Below the pieces are notes generated by a model. It saw only the letters and a program-made list of their open reading frames with translations, was not told the origin of the DNA and ran no database searches. Below are positions 31,744 through 41,901 of a stretch of 64,000 nucleotides of DNA, in pieces. The DNA comes from GCA-2688775 sp035288865 (lineage in GTDB: Archaea; Nanobdellota; Nanobdellia; Woesearchaeales; GW2011-AR4), in assembly GCA_035288865.1 (NCBI GenBank), contig DATDZA010000024.1, positions 1 through 64,000 of the forward strand, read 5' to 3'. The translations under genes were made by a program, and so were the position numbers. The stretch's first letter is position 1. Each line of letters begins with the position of its first letter.

Positions 31744-34700
31744 TTAAATGCATATAGGGAAATTCAAACTTTTCTTGAACCCTTCGTTTTGTATACAAGT
31801 ATTTCCTATGCATAGTTTAGGTGGTGCCCCAGAAATAGATTGGCGATACATCTCAAAGAATTGTTTAGGCTCAGAATCAGGCTTGTCGCATGACATCACT
31901 TTTATATTGTTAGCTCCTGTGCTGCACACCATAGTCCTGCAATTTCCGCTTGTCGTGTTCTGAGTTATTGTGCCAGTGCAGTTAGCCGGAATGGTTTTGA
32001 CGGATGAAAAGCAAGTTGAACTATTTGATATTTGATTCAACGTAATGCTTAAAGATAAATTCTGCCCAGGGTTAATAACCATTGGAGTTATGTTGGCGTG
32101 ATAATTAATTTTTTCAACCCTTAAATTGTAATTTCCTGGAATTATGTTCAGAATAACTAACTGTCCCGAACTGTTTGATGTACCTTTTAATGTATTATTT
32201 AGGAATATGTTAGCTAAAGATGGTATCGTTGTAACTGTTAATGTTCCGTTTTGGATTGGAATTGAATTCACAGTAGGAATACTTATTATGGTTGTTGATT
32301 GATAAAATGAGGTGCCAGACAATACCGGGCTACTATCATAATGGCAATTAACCGAATAATTTCCATTTGAATTATATTTGTGGATAACTGTTTTTCCTGC
32401 AAAATTTATATAACTACTATTCCCGTCACCGAAATCCCAAATTGATGCTCCAGAGTCAAAACCATAAGCCTGACAAGTAAATTGGATGGTATCATTGGAT
32501 AAAATATTAGTTCGTAAACCAGCAATAAGGTCAGGATTTCCTGAATTAGGGATGAATATAGATATATAATCTTCTTTGTGTACGCAACTAGAAAATTGAT
32601 TGCTACAGCCTAATGAATGACCAAGGTTATAATACTCTGGGGAGTATAATTCGTCATTAATTCCTGAATCGCAGGTGCCAGAGAAATTACCGGGCGTAGG
32701 GAATGGTATATCTTGTGGAATATCTACATGATACCATTCATTTAAAGAAAATCCATTTCCCGATGCAGAAAATCTAGCTTTTTCTTCCTTTATTCCTATC
32801 AAATTACAATAAAGTCTTATTGCATTGTTCCCAATAAATTGATATGTAAGATTGCTTACTAAATATGAATTATTTATTTGCTGTGGTGTTGCACCTGTTG
32901 ATATTTTGATATCAGTTGAACCATAGGCATTATTTGTTCCGTTTGTTGCATTACATTTTACATTATATGTACCACTCTGTAGGTATGTATGATAATGTTT
33001 TGTTGATAAAAATCCATCTAAGGCCATATTTCTTGTAACAGAAGTGCCATCTCCAAAGTCCCATATAAATTGGGTTGGTGTAAAATTCTGTACGTTGCAA
33101 TCTAAAATAGAATTATGGTCTGCAGAATATGGCTCAACTAGAGTTACACTTGCAGCGCTAACATTTGAAGTTATATTTACTGAAGTAGTAATATTAAAGC
33201 AAATTGGGAAATTCAAGCTTTTTGCATATCCTGATGTTTTAATACAAGTATTTCCCAAACATATTTCGGGTGGTGTTCCAGTAACGCCTTGCTTATACAT
33301 TTCAAAGTATGTTGGATTTATATTTCCAGGTTTATTGCATGCTAGCACTTTTAAACTATTTGATGAGTTAGAACAAATTATAGTCCTGCAGCCGCTTGTT
33401 GTGTCTTGAGTTATTGTACCTCCTTTACAACTAGCGGTTAATGCAGTTATATTTTTATAACATATTTGTGTTACATTCTGTTGAGGTATTTGATTTAATG
33501 TTATAATAACCGATAAATTTTGTCCAGCGTTTAATGAGATTAAATTAGTATAATCAAAGTATCCAATCTTCTTTCCTCCTAGGCTGTAGCTTCCGGGCTG
33601 AATATTATTGATAATAAAACTCCCTAGATTATTACTCGTCCCTCTAAGGCTATTGTTTAGATATACATCAACAGACGGCGGAATTGTTGTTATGGATAAA
33701 GTGCTATTCTTAATTATTGTACTATTTGTATTGTTAGTAATGGGGTTTGATTTTAAATTTACATTTACAATAAAATTCTGTCCTTGAGTTATTGTTATTG
33801 AAGTTAAATTATCACTATAATCAGATTTATTTATTAAAAGACCGTAATTACCAGATCCTAAATTTAGTATTAAAAGTTCCCCACTTGAATTTGTTATTCC
33901 TTTGAAAGTATTATTTAGATAAACATCTGCAAAATTAGGGTTCGTGAATATTCTCAAACTGCCATTCTGAATTAATGGTGTGGAATTTGTCTGGTTATTT
34001 TGAATTGTTTGATTAAAACACATCGGATAAGATGTACTTTTTATGTATCCGGTATTTGACTTGATGCATGTTACTCCTACACAAATCTGCGTAATTAAAG
34101 AGCCTGCACTTGATTGCTTATAAATTTCAAAAAATGTAGGTGCAGCGAGAGTCGGCTTGTCGCATGCCTTGATTTGCATGCTGCTTCCTGTTTTTGAACA
34201 CGTCACAAATCTACATCCACCACTAAATGTATCACTTGTTATTATTCCGCCTGTGCAGTTTGCAGAGAGATTATTGACTTTAGAATAGCATGTTGTAATA
34301 TTTTGGGATATTGGGATAGATATACTTATATTTATTTTAGGAAGAGTAAAAAAACTATCTGAATCTTGATAATAACAGCTAACTGAGTAATTTCCATTCA
34401 AAGAATAACGGTGACTTACAGTCTTATCCACAGAATAACTTTCGTTTCCATCTCCAAAATTCCAAAATGGTATTACAGCATCAAAACCATAAGCTTGGCA
34501 GGTAAAGTTAAGAGTATTAATTGATAGTGTTTTCGTTCTTATCCCAGCAACTAGCTCAAGATTTCCCACATCGGGAATATTTATTAAAAAACTATCTTCC
34601 TTATCTACGCAATTCCCAGACGAGCTACTGCAACCTATTCCACCACCAAGATTATATGGCTCAGGAGCGTATAACTCCTCATTGACTCCTGATCTGCACA

Positions 34701-37700
34701 GGCCAGAATAATTACCTGGTGTCGGGAATTTTTCCTGTTGAGGAATACTATCTGGGTAATGTTGACTTGATGAAAATCCATTTCCTTCTATATTTAATTT
34801 GGCCGATTCTCCATACAAACCTATCACATTGCAATAATATTCAATAGTATTATTTCCTATAAACAAATATGTAAAGTTACTTACTAAATATGAATTATTT
34901 ATTTGCTGTGGAGTAGCACCTGTTGATACAGTTATATTCTTAGAACCAAATGCGAAGTTAGTTCCATTTGTCGCATTGCAGTTTACATTATATACACCAC
35001 TTTGCAAATATGTATGATAATATTTTGTCCATGTAAAATCATCACGGAATACTGATAAATTTTTAGTTACAGAAGTGCCATCTCCAAAGTCCCATATAAA
35101 CTTAGTAGCATTAAAATCTGTGACATTACAATCTAAGACAATATTGTGGTCTGCGGAATATTGTTCAACAATTGTAATATTTAGCGGACTATATGCGTCC
35201 TGTATCGTGTCTTCATAAATGGTTATATTTACACTATTTGTTAAATAAGTTTGATAATTATCCATATAAATAATAAAAAACTCCCACGATGTGCCGTTTT
35301 GACCTGTAGAATTAATTCTCCATGTATGTGTGCATTCTTGGTTATTAGTCAAATTTCCGCAATTATATGGATTTTGATCATATGTGAAAAAAGGAATTCC
35401 TGAATTCATCGGAACTATTCCTTTAACACAGTAATCAGAATATATGCCATGGTTCACATAAAAAGCTTCACAAATTTGCATCCAATGAGGGGTTTTGTCA
35501 ATTAAATTGTCATTATCATCATCAACCAATAAAAGATTCTCAAGGTAATCTGCAAAACTAACAGGCTGTAATTTCATTGCAGCTATTACCAAATGGTCCG
35601 TTAAATTCTTGCCTAAAGATTCTCTTAAATCCCATAATGCTCCTTGAAATATTAATCCATGCGGTTCTTCGTGATAGTCTTCTGGATATCTTTTCGTATT
35701 ATTTAACTCGCGCAGACATGGCCCATTAACAGAAAAATTCTCCGCCATGCATGGATTGTTATTGACCGTTGCGGCGAAATAGTCAGCAAACCCCTCATTC
35801 ATGTTTCCTGTTTCTGCCCAATAAGGAAAATCTATCGTTATGACTTTTTCTACTACACCATGAGTATATTCATGATAGATAACATCGCTTAATAATGCTG
35901 TATTTTCGCAAGTTTCGCTTGCTTTGTAAAAATTTATTGTTTTGTTAAAATAATAAGCGTTACAAGTATAATTTAGGTTAACCGTAGCAAGCATTTGAAA
36001 ATCCATTTCAGTCAAATCTAGATTATATGCAAAGAAATCATGTATTTTATTAGTATGATAAAAAACATTTGATTCCTCCTGCTTGTAAGAAGAATCATAA
36101 TTTTTCCAGTTAAAATTATGCTCCATTGGAAGCGAAGTATCAAAAGTATGCATCGCAGCCGGCTGTCCTTCATTCAACACCTTAGCATATGGTCCCTCTA
36201 ATTTAGCGCTTAAAGTGATTGGTCCACCAAGACCAGATATATTATAAAATCCGCTGCCATCAGAGATACTAAATTTATTTCCAACTGAAACATTATTGCT
36301 GTTAAACGGAATTTCGCTTTGCAGCTGGCTAGGATGTTCTTCAAATATCTCTCCTGTAACAGTGCCAAATATTGAGCTATGAATAATATTGTCAAAATAA
36401 TCTAAAATTTGGCCAGAATTCGCGTCCACAAAAACAGTATATTTGGACAATGGTGACTTTATCAATGGGAATTCCAATCTCCATGCAAGATAATAAGTCT
36501 GAGTTGATTTTCCCGGATAAATAATGAGTTTTGAAGATTCTAAAGCATGCTGCCCGCTTAGATTGAGCTTTGTTGTAGCTATTGAAAATGCATCTGCTTC
36601 GCTTATTTTTAGGTTTTGTTTAATGCTAAAATTAATATTAGGATAATAGTTTGACTTAATTGAAATAGGGATATCATTTTTAAATATAGACACAAGAAAA
36701 CTTTCATGAACTGGCAATCCTTCAAATGTTTGCTCATAAATCAAGACATCAAATTTCTTATTTTTTCCAGGCAATTTAGTTTCAACGTTCTTCTTTAAAA
36801 TTAAATCTTTAACATCTATGCCTCTAAAAGCCTCATTGGCAGATAATACATTCTTGGTGAGTTGGTCTTTTTTCTGAACAAATGCTTGCCTGTGATCATT
36901 AGCATTAGGCACCCTTATATCTCCTGACATAATCTTTTTATAATTAGCTAAATGTTTATTCTTTTCAAATACTGTTGTTCCTTCTTTCGTCTTTTGAGGA
37001 TCCAATATCAGATTTATATCAGTGCAATCACCATCGACACACTTAATGCTGATGGTAAAATTAAATAACTTAAATTTAGAAACATTAAAGTTAAATGTAG
37101 GATGCGTGGATTGAAGGACTAAATTACCTGGTCCGTCAACATCAATATTGATCGCTATTTCTGCATCAGTTCCAAATTCCCCAGGATAGCAATAACCCTG
37201 AAAATCATTGGATGTAATCCTTAACAGATGCAAACCTTTTGTTGTAGAAGGTGGGATGGTAATGCTACAATTCATATCATAAGCGTTATATGTAACATCA
37301 TCATTAAAAGATTTGCAGGTTCCAATCGGTGTTGTTGAATTATCTAAGAAGAATGCCCAATGGTTTTCATCAGAAAAATGCCACCCTGCCCATTTTATAT
37401 TTGCATTAACATTGCTTCCTGCTAGAACTATTGCATTGGTAATATTAGCATAATCTATGCTTAATACGCTGTTAAAGGTACTGCAATTGTGAAGTGAATA
37501 TCCATTACCGACTAAACCGGTACGTAAAATTACATTTGTGGAATTTAAAGGGCTGATTCCGCTAAAAATCTCCCCATAGCTAATTGAACTAAATGATGTA
37601 TTAATGTTATTATAAATACCTAAACCGCCTGTAGCGTTAACTACCCAACTCGCTGTGCCGCTGTTTCCTGCTGATATGTTAAAGGATTGTGTAGTTTGAC

Positions 37701-40485
37701 CAGATAATATAGTTAATCCACTTGGTAAATTTAATGTCATGCCTACATCATGTGCTTTCAAGTCACCATTGTTTGTAACTGTAGTTGTTATAGTGAAATT
37801 AACTAATGTTGAAGCAGTAGATGGAACTTTTTGAGAAATTGTTAAGTTGGGTCCATTTTTTGCAGAAAATCCTTCTTCTGTCGCTAAGGCAAAATCTTCT
37901 GTATCAGAACCATGAGAAAAGTCTGTTGTGAAGGCATCAACTTTTAAAACTCCTGTAACAGTTCCAGTAGCTTCAACTTGCTCTACATTATCAGCGCTTG
38001 TAAGAGAATGATCTTTAAGACTATTATCAGATTCATCATAAAAATATAAATCCAAATCGTTTAAGGAATAATAATTTGTTGGGAAATTTGCGTCGTTATA
38101 TGTTACATGCCTATTCCAGACTAATGTGGTTTTATCACCAGCAAAAAATGTCCCTTTATAGAATTTATAACTTCCTTCACTAATACTGCTAAGATTAACA
38201 TCGTCTCTATGAATGTATGCGTGATTTAAATCTATGTAACCCCAACCAAAATCATTTGTTGTTGAAAAAGAACCGTAATTATCAGCTGTATTGAAAAATA
38301 AGGCTCTAATTGCTTTAGGATCCCATCTTATTCCTTTGTAATCTAAGACTAATAAAATCGCTCCAGCAATATGTGGTGCTGCCATGCTTGTACCAGAAAG
38401 ATCTACAAAATTTGAACCAAGCCCCTCCCAATCATTATTTGCCGATTTTATATTAGTTCCCGGCGCAGCTATATCTGGTTTTACTCGTCCTTCAAAAGTT
38501 GGACCTCTACTACTTCCATTTGCTATCACATCATTGCTTCTGTCTGTTGTTCCGCCATCATTTACATTCGCAACACTAAATGCATTGTATGCTATTCCTC
38601 CCACTGTCCCACTACTTGGTCCACTGTTCCCAGCAGAATTAACAACGGAGATTCCTAAATCGTCAACGACGGCATCTAAAAATCTAGCCATCTCACAATC
38701 TGAAACTGAACTATCACACATACCGATACTTCTACTTACTACATCTGCACCAGCAGTATTAACAGCCCAGTCAATGGCTAACATATTGTCACTGCTTGGG
38801 CAAGATCCCTGTCCATCATCGGTGTTGTAACATGTCTTTGCATTAATTAAAGCATCCATACCATAAGCGACACCTTTATACGTTGAGTCTGTACTTGTTA
38901 TTATCCCTGCAACATGTGTTCCATGCCCGTTTAAATCATCAGTAGATGTAAAATCATCATTATAATTGGAATAAAATTTTGATGTATTATGAAAAACGGC
39001 TGCATAATCCACTGTCAATGCTGGATGAGTTCCATCTATTCCTGTATCTACAACAGCAGCATCCCATATTCCACCTGTATAACCTGCTGTGTACCATGTT
39101 GATGTAAGAGTGGAAGGCACACTTACATCTAAATCTATTTTATTTAGTTGATCTTCATAAACAGCCAAAATTTTGTTACTTTCTTTTAAATCATATAAAC
39201 ACGAAGAAAGTATTCTAGCAAATACAGAACTTATTAATGCGCTCTTTCCTGTTACAATGCCATCACAATTATTAACAATCTCTATGATTTCATTTTGGTC
39301 GTTTTCTACTTCCAAGGAGACTTCATCGTATATTTCCTTTTTGATTTCATCAACTTTTGAATCAAGATTTTTGCTTAATTCTCTAGTCTTATTTTTATAT
39401 TCTTCTGACAACAATGATAACTCTTCTTGCCTAAGAATGTTTAATCCTTTCTTCTTCATTTCTTTTTCTTTTAGTTCTCTTTCTTCTGCTTGCTTTAATA
39501 TTAGTTGCTGGGTTTCTTCCTCTGTGCTTTTCTGCGGGTCAGAAATTTTTATTTTATCTTTTTTGGATGTTTCCTGATTACTTTCCACTGCTGATTTTAC
39601 TTTCTGCGTTGCCAAATTACTATTTTTATAAAAATCATTTTTTTGCTTTGTTTTTTCTAAAATATTATTAATTTGGTTTTCATATTTTTCAACTTCTAAC
39701 TCATGCTTTTTCTTTACTTTCTTACTAGTTTCATGTAATGGCTGATTTTTCAGAACTATTATTACAGGAATAGGCTCTTCGGCTTGAACAGAAGCTATAC
39801 TTATTCCTTTTTCTGAGGATAAATCATTTAACAAATTCCTTTCGGTCATAAATTCAGGCACATATTCATATTCTTCTTTCTCAGTTTTAGCCATACCTAT
39901 TGCAGCAAACAAAATAAAAATGGTCAGAAATAATAATAATTTGTTAGCAGTGTGCGTTTCTTTCTTCTTTTGTTTAACTCGCGATTTGTATTTTTTTACT
40001 AAAAAGAATAATATTAAGATAAGGATTAAAAGGAGAACAAAATACACAAAAATAAGCTTTTTGTCTTTGGATCTTTCTGTGTCAGATTTATAAGGTAATG
40101 AAACCTTTTCTTCTTTGAGCTCCTCATGCGGTATTTGAATATAATCACACCCCACAAATTCAGTCCATTCAATACTATTTTCTGGACACATACAATCATT
40201 GTTTACCCATTCACCTCCTGAACTTTGGCATAAAACATATTTTGGCGTCTCTACACAAGCAGTTTCATTCCAATCAAAACCCATTTTACATCTACAGAAA
40301 GCTGTACTCAAATCGCCTTCTCTCTCGTCCACATTTATAGGAACGATCCATTCCCCACTTAGAGTGTTACATTGCTGCTGATTTAAGTCAGACAATTGCA
40401 AACCAAATACGTTTATAGAGAGAAGTACAAAAGCAAGTAATGCCAACATCCAAATAAAATTAAATCTCACTAACCCAATCCCCAA
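31744..40485 (-). CDS. Giant surface protein with subtilisin (S8) and thermolysin-type (M4) protease domains
   Basis: The 2913-residue protein is exported: signal segment (residues 8-27), a Cys-rich region (about 37-125), a membrane hairpin (about 145-165 and 185-203 with a basic loop), a long coiled coil including an I9-like prodomain (IPVIIVLKNQPL), then an S8 protease with catalytic VVDTGID (near 480), NGHGTHVAG (near 520) and SGTSMAAPHIAG (near 700). After beta domains come FTP/PepSY-like propeptide segments and an M4 domain with HEYTH (near 1539) and NEGFADYF (near 1565). The C-terminal third holds four PKD domains (WDFGDG/WNFGDG), three PEGA domains and three Cys-rich repeats starting C-x-S/N and ending in FPICI-like sequence. 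Start: TTG 40485 or GTG 40470. It could serve surface attachment and host-protein degradation; this is inference. Confidence 0.88.
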   Translation of the reverse strand: MGIGLVRFNFIWMLALLAFVLLSINVFGLQLSDLNQQQCNTLSGEWIVPINVDEREGDLSTAFCRCKMGFDWNETACVETPKYVLCQSSGGEWVNNDCMCPENSIEWTEFVGCDYIQIPHEELKEEKVSLPYKSDTERSKDKKLIFVYFVLLLILILILFFLVKKYKSRVKQKKKETHTANKLLLFLTIFILFAAIGMAKTEKEEYEYVPEFMTERNLLNDLSSEKGISIASVQAEEPIPVIIVLKNQPLHETSKKVKKKHELEVEKYENQINNILEKTKQKNDFYKNSNLATQKVKSAVESNQETSKKDKIKISDPQKSTEEETQQLILKQAEERELKEKEMKKKGLNILRQEELSLLSEEYKNKTRELSKNLDSKVDEIKKEIYDEVSLEVENDQNEIIEIVNNCDGIVTGKSALISSVFARILSSCLYDLKESNKILAVYEDQLNKIDLDVSVPSTLTSTWYTAGYTGGIWDAAVVDTGIDGTHPALTVDYAAVFHNTSKFYSNYNDDFTSTDDLNGHGTHVAGIITSTDSTYKGVAYGMDALINAKTCYNTDDGQGSCPSSDNMLAIDWAVNTAGADVVSRSIGMCDSSVSDCEMARFLDAVVDDLGISVVNSAGNSGPSSGTVGGIAYNAFSVANVNDGGTTDRSNDVIANGSSRGPTFEGRVKPDIAAPGTNIKSANNDWEGLGSNFVDLSGTSMAAPHIAGAILLVLDYKGIRWDPKAIRALFFNTADNYGSFSTTNDFGWGYIDLNHAYIHRDDVNLSSISEGSYKFYKGTFFAGDKTTLVWNRHVTYNDANFPTNYYSLNDLDLYFYDESDNSLKDHSLTSADNVEQVEATGTVTGVLKVDAFTTDFSHGSDTEDFALATEEGFSAKNGPNLTISQKVPSTASTLVNFTITTTVTNNGDLKAHDVGMTLNLPSGLTILSGQTTQSFNISAGNSGTASWVVNATGGLGIYNNINTSFSSISYGEIFSGISPLNSTNVILRTGLVGNGYSLHNCSTFNSVLSIDYANITNAIVLAGSNVNANIKWAGWHFSDENHWAFFLDNSTTPIGTCKSFNDDVTYNAYDMNCSITIPPSTTKGLHLLRITSNDFQGYCYPGEFGTDAEIAINIDVDGPGNLVLQSTHPTFNFNVSKFKLFNFTISIKCVDGDCTDINLILDPQKTKEGTTVFEKNKHLANYKKIMSGDIRVPNANDHRQAFVQKKDQLTKNVLSANEAFRGIDVKDLILKKNVETKLPGKNKKFDVLIYEQTFEGLPVHESFLVSIFKNDIPISIKSNYYPNINFSIKQNLKISEADAFSIATTKLNLSGQHALESSKLIIYPGKSTQTYYLAWRLEFPLIKSPLSKYTVFVDANSGQILDYFDNIIHSSIFGTVTGEIFEEHPSQLQSEIPFNSNNVSVGNKFSISDGSGFYNISGLGGPITLSAKLEGPYAKVLNEGQPAAMHTFDTSLPMEHNFNWKNYDSSYKQEESNVFYHTNKIHDFFAYNLDLTEMDFQMLATVNLNYTCNAYYFNKTINFYKASETCENTALLSDVIYHEYTHGVVEKVITIDFPYWAETGNMNEGFADYFAATVNNNPCMAENFSVNGPCLRELNNTKRYPEDYHEEPHGLIFQGALWDLRESLGKNLTDHLVIAAMKLQPVSFADYLENLLLVDDDNDNLIDKTPHWMQICEAFYVNHGIYSDYCVKGIVPMNSGIPFFTYDQNPYNCGNLTNNQECTHTWRINSTGQNGTSWEFFIIYMDNYQTYLTNSVNITIYEDTIQDAYSPLNITIVEQYSADHNIVLDCNVTDFNATKFIWDFGDGTSVTKNLSVFRDDFTWTKYYHTYLQSGVYNVNCNATNGTNFAFGSKNITVSTGATPQQINNSYLVSNFTYLFIGNNTIEYYCNVIGLYGESAKLNIEGNGFSSSQHYPDSIPQQEKFPTPGNYSGLCRSGVNEELYAPEPYNLGGGIGCSSSSGNCVDKEDSFLINIPDVGNLELVAGIRTKTLSINTLNFTCQAYGFDAVIPFWNFGDGNESYSVDKTVSHRYSLNGNYSVSCYYQDSDSFFTLPKINISISIPISQNITTCYSKVNNLSANCTGGIITSDTFSGGCRFVTCSKTGSSMQIKACDKPTLAAPTFFEIYKQSSAGSLITQICVGVTCIKSNTGYIKSTSYPMCFNQTIQNNQTNSTPLIQNGSLRIFTNPNFADVYLNNTFKGITNSSGELLILNLGSGNYGLLINKSDYSDNLTSITITQGQNFIVNVNLKSNPITNNTNSTIIKNSTLSITTIPPSVDVYLNNSLRGTSNNLGSFIINNIQPGSYSLGGKKIGYFDYTNLISLNAGQNLSVIITLNQIPQQNVTQICYKNITALTASCKGGTITQDTTSGCRTIICSNSSNSLKVLACNKPGNINPTYFEMYKQGVTGTPPEICLGNTCIKTSGYAKSLNFPICFNITTSVNITSNVSAASVTLVEPYSADHNSILDCNVQNFTPTQFIWDFGDGTSVTRNMALDGFLSTKHYHTYLQSGTYNVKCNATNGTNNAYGSTDIKISTGATPQQINNSYLVSNLTYQFIGNNAIRLYCNLIGIKEEKARFSASGNGFSLNEWYHVDIPQDIPFPTPGNFSGTCDSGINDELYSPEYYNLGHSLGCSNQFSSCVHKEDYISIFIPNSGNPDLIAGLRTNILSNDTIQFTCQAYGFDSGASIWDFGDGNSSYINFAGKTVIHKYNSNGNYSVNCHYDSSPVLSGTSFYQSTTIISIPTVNSIPIQNGTLTVTTIPSLANIFLNNTLKGTSNSSGQLVILNIIPGNYNLRVEKINYHANITPMVINPGQNLSLSITLNQISNSSTCFSSVKTIPANCTGTITQNTTSGNCRTMVCSTGANNIKVMSCDKPDSEPKQFFEMYRQSISGAPPKLCIGNTCIQNEGFKKSLNFPICI

Positions 40486-40503
40486 TTCTTTCGGAACAGA
40501 AAT

Positions 40504-40515
40504 CTATTTAAATAC
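40504..40515 (-). promoter_or_regulatory. TATA box of the giant protease gene
   Basis: CTATTTAAATAC (plus-strand reading) lies about 20 nt before TTG 40485 and about 35 nt before GTG 40470. A divergent TATA (about 40533-40541) serves the HTH gene, so the two promoters share one 70-base region. Confidence 0.6.
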
Positions 40516-40558
40516 TTTGCGATTAATCGTTTGATATATAGTTATAATGTATCGCACT

Positions 40559-40774
40559 ATGGCAAACAGCAAAAACAATGATAAAATCGTGGAATTTCTG
40601 AAAAAGCAGGAATGGCCTGTAACAACTGAAGAAGTTGCAAAGCAAGTTAAAATTTCATGGCATACTGCACAAGTTAATCTTCTTAAGTTAGTTGCAGAGC
40701 AAAAAGTCAAATACAAGAAAGTTGGTAGGCAAAACCAATTTTGGCTCATAAAAGGTTATAAAGAGAATTTTTGA
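40559..40774 (+). CDS. Small winged-helix DNA-binding protein
   Basis: This 71-residue protein is a single winged helix-turn-helix: KIVEFLKKQEWPVTTEEVAK (first helices), QVKISWHTAQVNLLKLVAEQ (recognition region) and KVKYKKVGRQNQFWLIKGY (wing). It starts at ATG 40559; an ATG at 40547 would lie too close to the TATA element at about 40533-40541. It is divergent from the giant protease gene and shares its promoter region, making it a reasonable candidate to regulate that gene. Size and layout fit a stand-alone archaeal transcription factor. Confidence 0.75.
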   Translation: MANSKNNDKIVEFLKKQEWPVTTEEVAKQVKISWHTAQVNLLKLVAEQKVKYKKVGRQNQFWLIKGYKENF

Positions 40775-40802
40775 TTAATACTAAGTAACTCCATTCGACA
40801 TT

Positions 40803-41225
40803 TTAATCGAGCTTGTTCTTATCACTTAGCTTTATCAAATCAATATTAGTAAACATTTTTATTTTTTTCTGCTCAATAAAATGAGGGTCATGTGTCCATA
40901 TGCCTTCTGCTTTTGTTGCAGCACAAGCCGCCATATAAACCACATCATTTGGATCTTTTATGTCATTCTTAAATTTTACAATAAATTCATCATATTCAGC
41001 TTGTGGAATAATATCAATGCGTTCGAAAACAATAGATAATAAAATATCAAATTCATTTTCTGTGATGCTGGTTTTCTCAATTATCATATTTTTGTGAGTG
41101 TTTATCTCTATTTTTATATAATCCGGCGCAGCGAAGTCAAAATTTTTATCAAACAGTATTTCTCTTGTTGTGCTGTCTTTTATAAGAGCTGCTATAACTC
41201 GATTACTATCTATTACAACTTTCAT
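40803..41225 (-). CDS. vapC: PIN-domain ribonuclease toxin (VapC-like)
   Basis: This 140-residue protein has a PIN fold: VVIDSNRVIAALIKD at the start with the first acidic residue (Asp 6), IEINTHKN (Glu), the IKDPNDVVYMAACAATKAEG segment with conserved Asp, and GIWTHDPHFIE with the last Asp. These acidic residues would bind metal and cleave RNA. Its ATG overlaps the stop of the small upstream antitoxin gene as ATGA. VapC toxins cleave tRNA or rRNA when the antitoxin is lost. Length is normal. Confidence 0.85.
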   Translation of the reverse strand: MKVVIDSNRVIAALIKDSTTREILFDKNFDFAAPDYIKIEINTHKNMIIEKTSITENEFDILLSIVFERIDIIPQAEYDEFIVKFKNDIKDPNDVVYMAACAATKAEGIWTHDPHFIEQKKIKMFTNIDLIKLSDKNKLD

Positions 41226-41449
41226 TTAATCAGTCCATGTCTTTTGGCAATTCCCTTATTTATTTTCCTGCCTATTTCTAATGCATCTTCCTCTGTCAAC
41301 TTGCTCTTTGCAAGAAGCTTGTCCATTAGCTCAAGTTTTCTTGCATGCTCCCATAAAGCCTGCCTTGCTATTTCACTCCATTTTATCTCATTATGCTTCT
41401 TCATAATCTCATGCAAATCTTCTGGAACTGCTAATGTCATGTTTGTCAT
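41222..41449 (-). CDS. vapB: VapB-like antitoxin
   Basis: This 75-residue protein starts MTNMTLAVPEDLHEIMKKHN, a ribbon-helix-helix-type pattern with a beta strand followed by a helix (IKWSEIARQALWEHARKLEL), and ends in an acidic-basic helical tail that would bind the toxin. It directly precedes and overlaps vapC. A ribosome-binding site AGGTGA lies before the ATG, and a 9-base tandem repeat overlaps its promoter, a likely autoregulatory operator. Family assignment is from size, fold pattern and partner. Confidence 0.82.
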   Translation of the reverse strand: MTNMTLAVPEDLHEIMKKHNEIKWSEIARQALWEHARKLELMDKLLAKSKLTEEDALEIGRKINKGIAKRHGLIK

Positions 41450-41461
41450 TTTTAATCACCT

Positions 41462-41479
41462 AAGTAATATAAGTAATAT
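41462..41479 (-). promoter_or_regulatory. Tandem direct repeat in the vapBC promoter
   Basis: AAGTAATAT occurs twice in a row (41462-41470 and 41471-41479), between the TATA-like CCTTTAAATAAGG (minus strand, 41482-41493) and the vapB start. It is placed like an autoregulatory site for the VapB/VapBC complex. Confidence 0.55.
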
Positions 41480-41631
41480 ACCTTATTTAAAGGTTTCGTT
41501 CTTAAAACTGTAAAATTTAATGGAATAAATATTTAGCTTAATGAATTTAACAAAATGTTAAAATCAGATGGCGGTAGGAAGTAATTTAATTTTTAGAGAA
41601 TTGATAAAATATCCTAAAACTAATAATCCGT

Positions 41632-41889
41632 TCATTTCCCATATTTAACCTTAAGATAGAGCTGTAACAAAACAATAACTCCAAAAATTATATTCATAAT
41701 TAAAACAGGATTGCTTTTTATCAAATATCCATAAATAATCCAGAAAACTGTTCCAATAAAGGTCGCAACAATCATCCAGACAGACAAATCTTCAACGCTT
41801 TTTGTTTTATAAGACTTAATGGCCTGCGGGATAAAGCTGACCATAATAAAAATCCCGCCCAGATAACCTATGATTTCTTGTATAATCAT
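41632..41889 (-). CDS. SemiSWEET-type PQ-loop sugar transporter
   Basis: This 85-residue protein has three membrane helices and the PQ-loop motif in the first (IIGYLGGIFIMVSFIPQAIK), followed by SYKTKSVEDLSVWMI and a third helix VLIMNIIFGVIVLLQLYLK. This is the plan of SemiSWEET half-transporters, which dimerise to move sugars across the membrane. Length is exactly typical. It follows the DUF59 gene by 12 bases and is probably in its operon, though a functional link is not obvious. Confidence 0.88.
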   Translation of the reverse strand: MIIQEIIGYLGGIFIMVSFIPQAIKSYKTKSVEDLSVWMIVATFIGTVFWIIYGYLIKSNPVLIMNIIFGVIVLLQLYLKVKYGK

Positions 41890-41901
41890 TAAGAATAGTC
41901 C

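Noticed and set aside
39173..39577. Serine-rich frame of 134 codons opposite the giant protease gene
   Set aside because: It is the antisense shadow of the coiled-coil part of the protease gene and has no promoter or family match.
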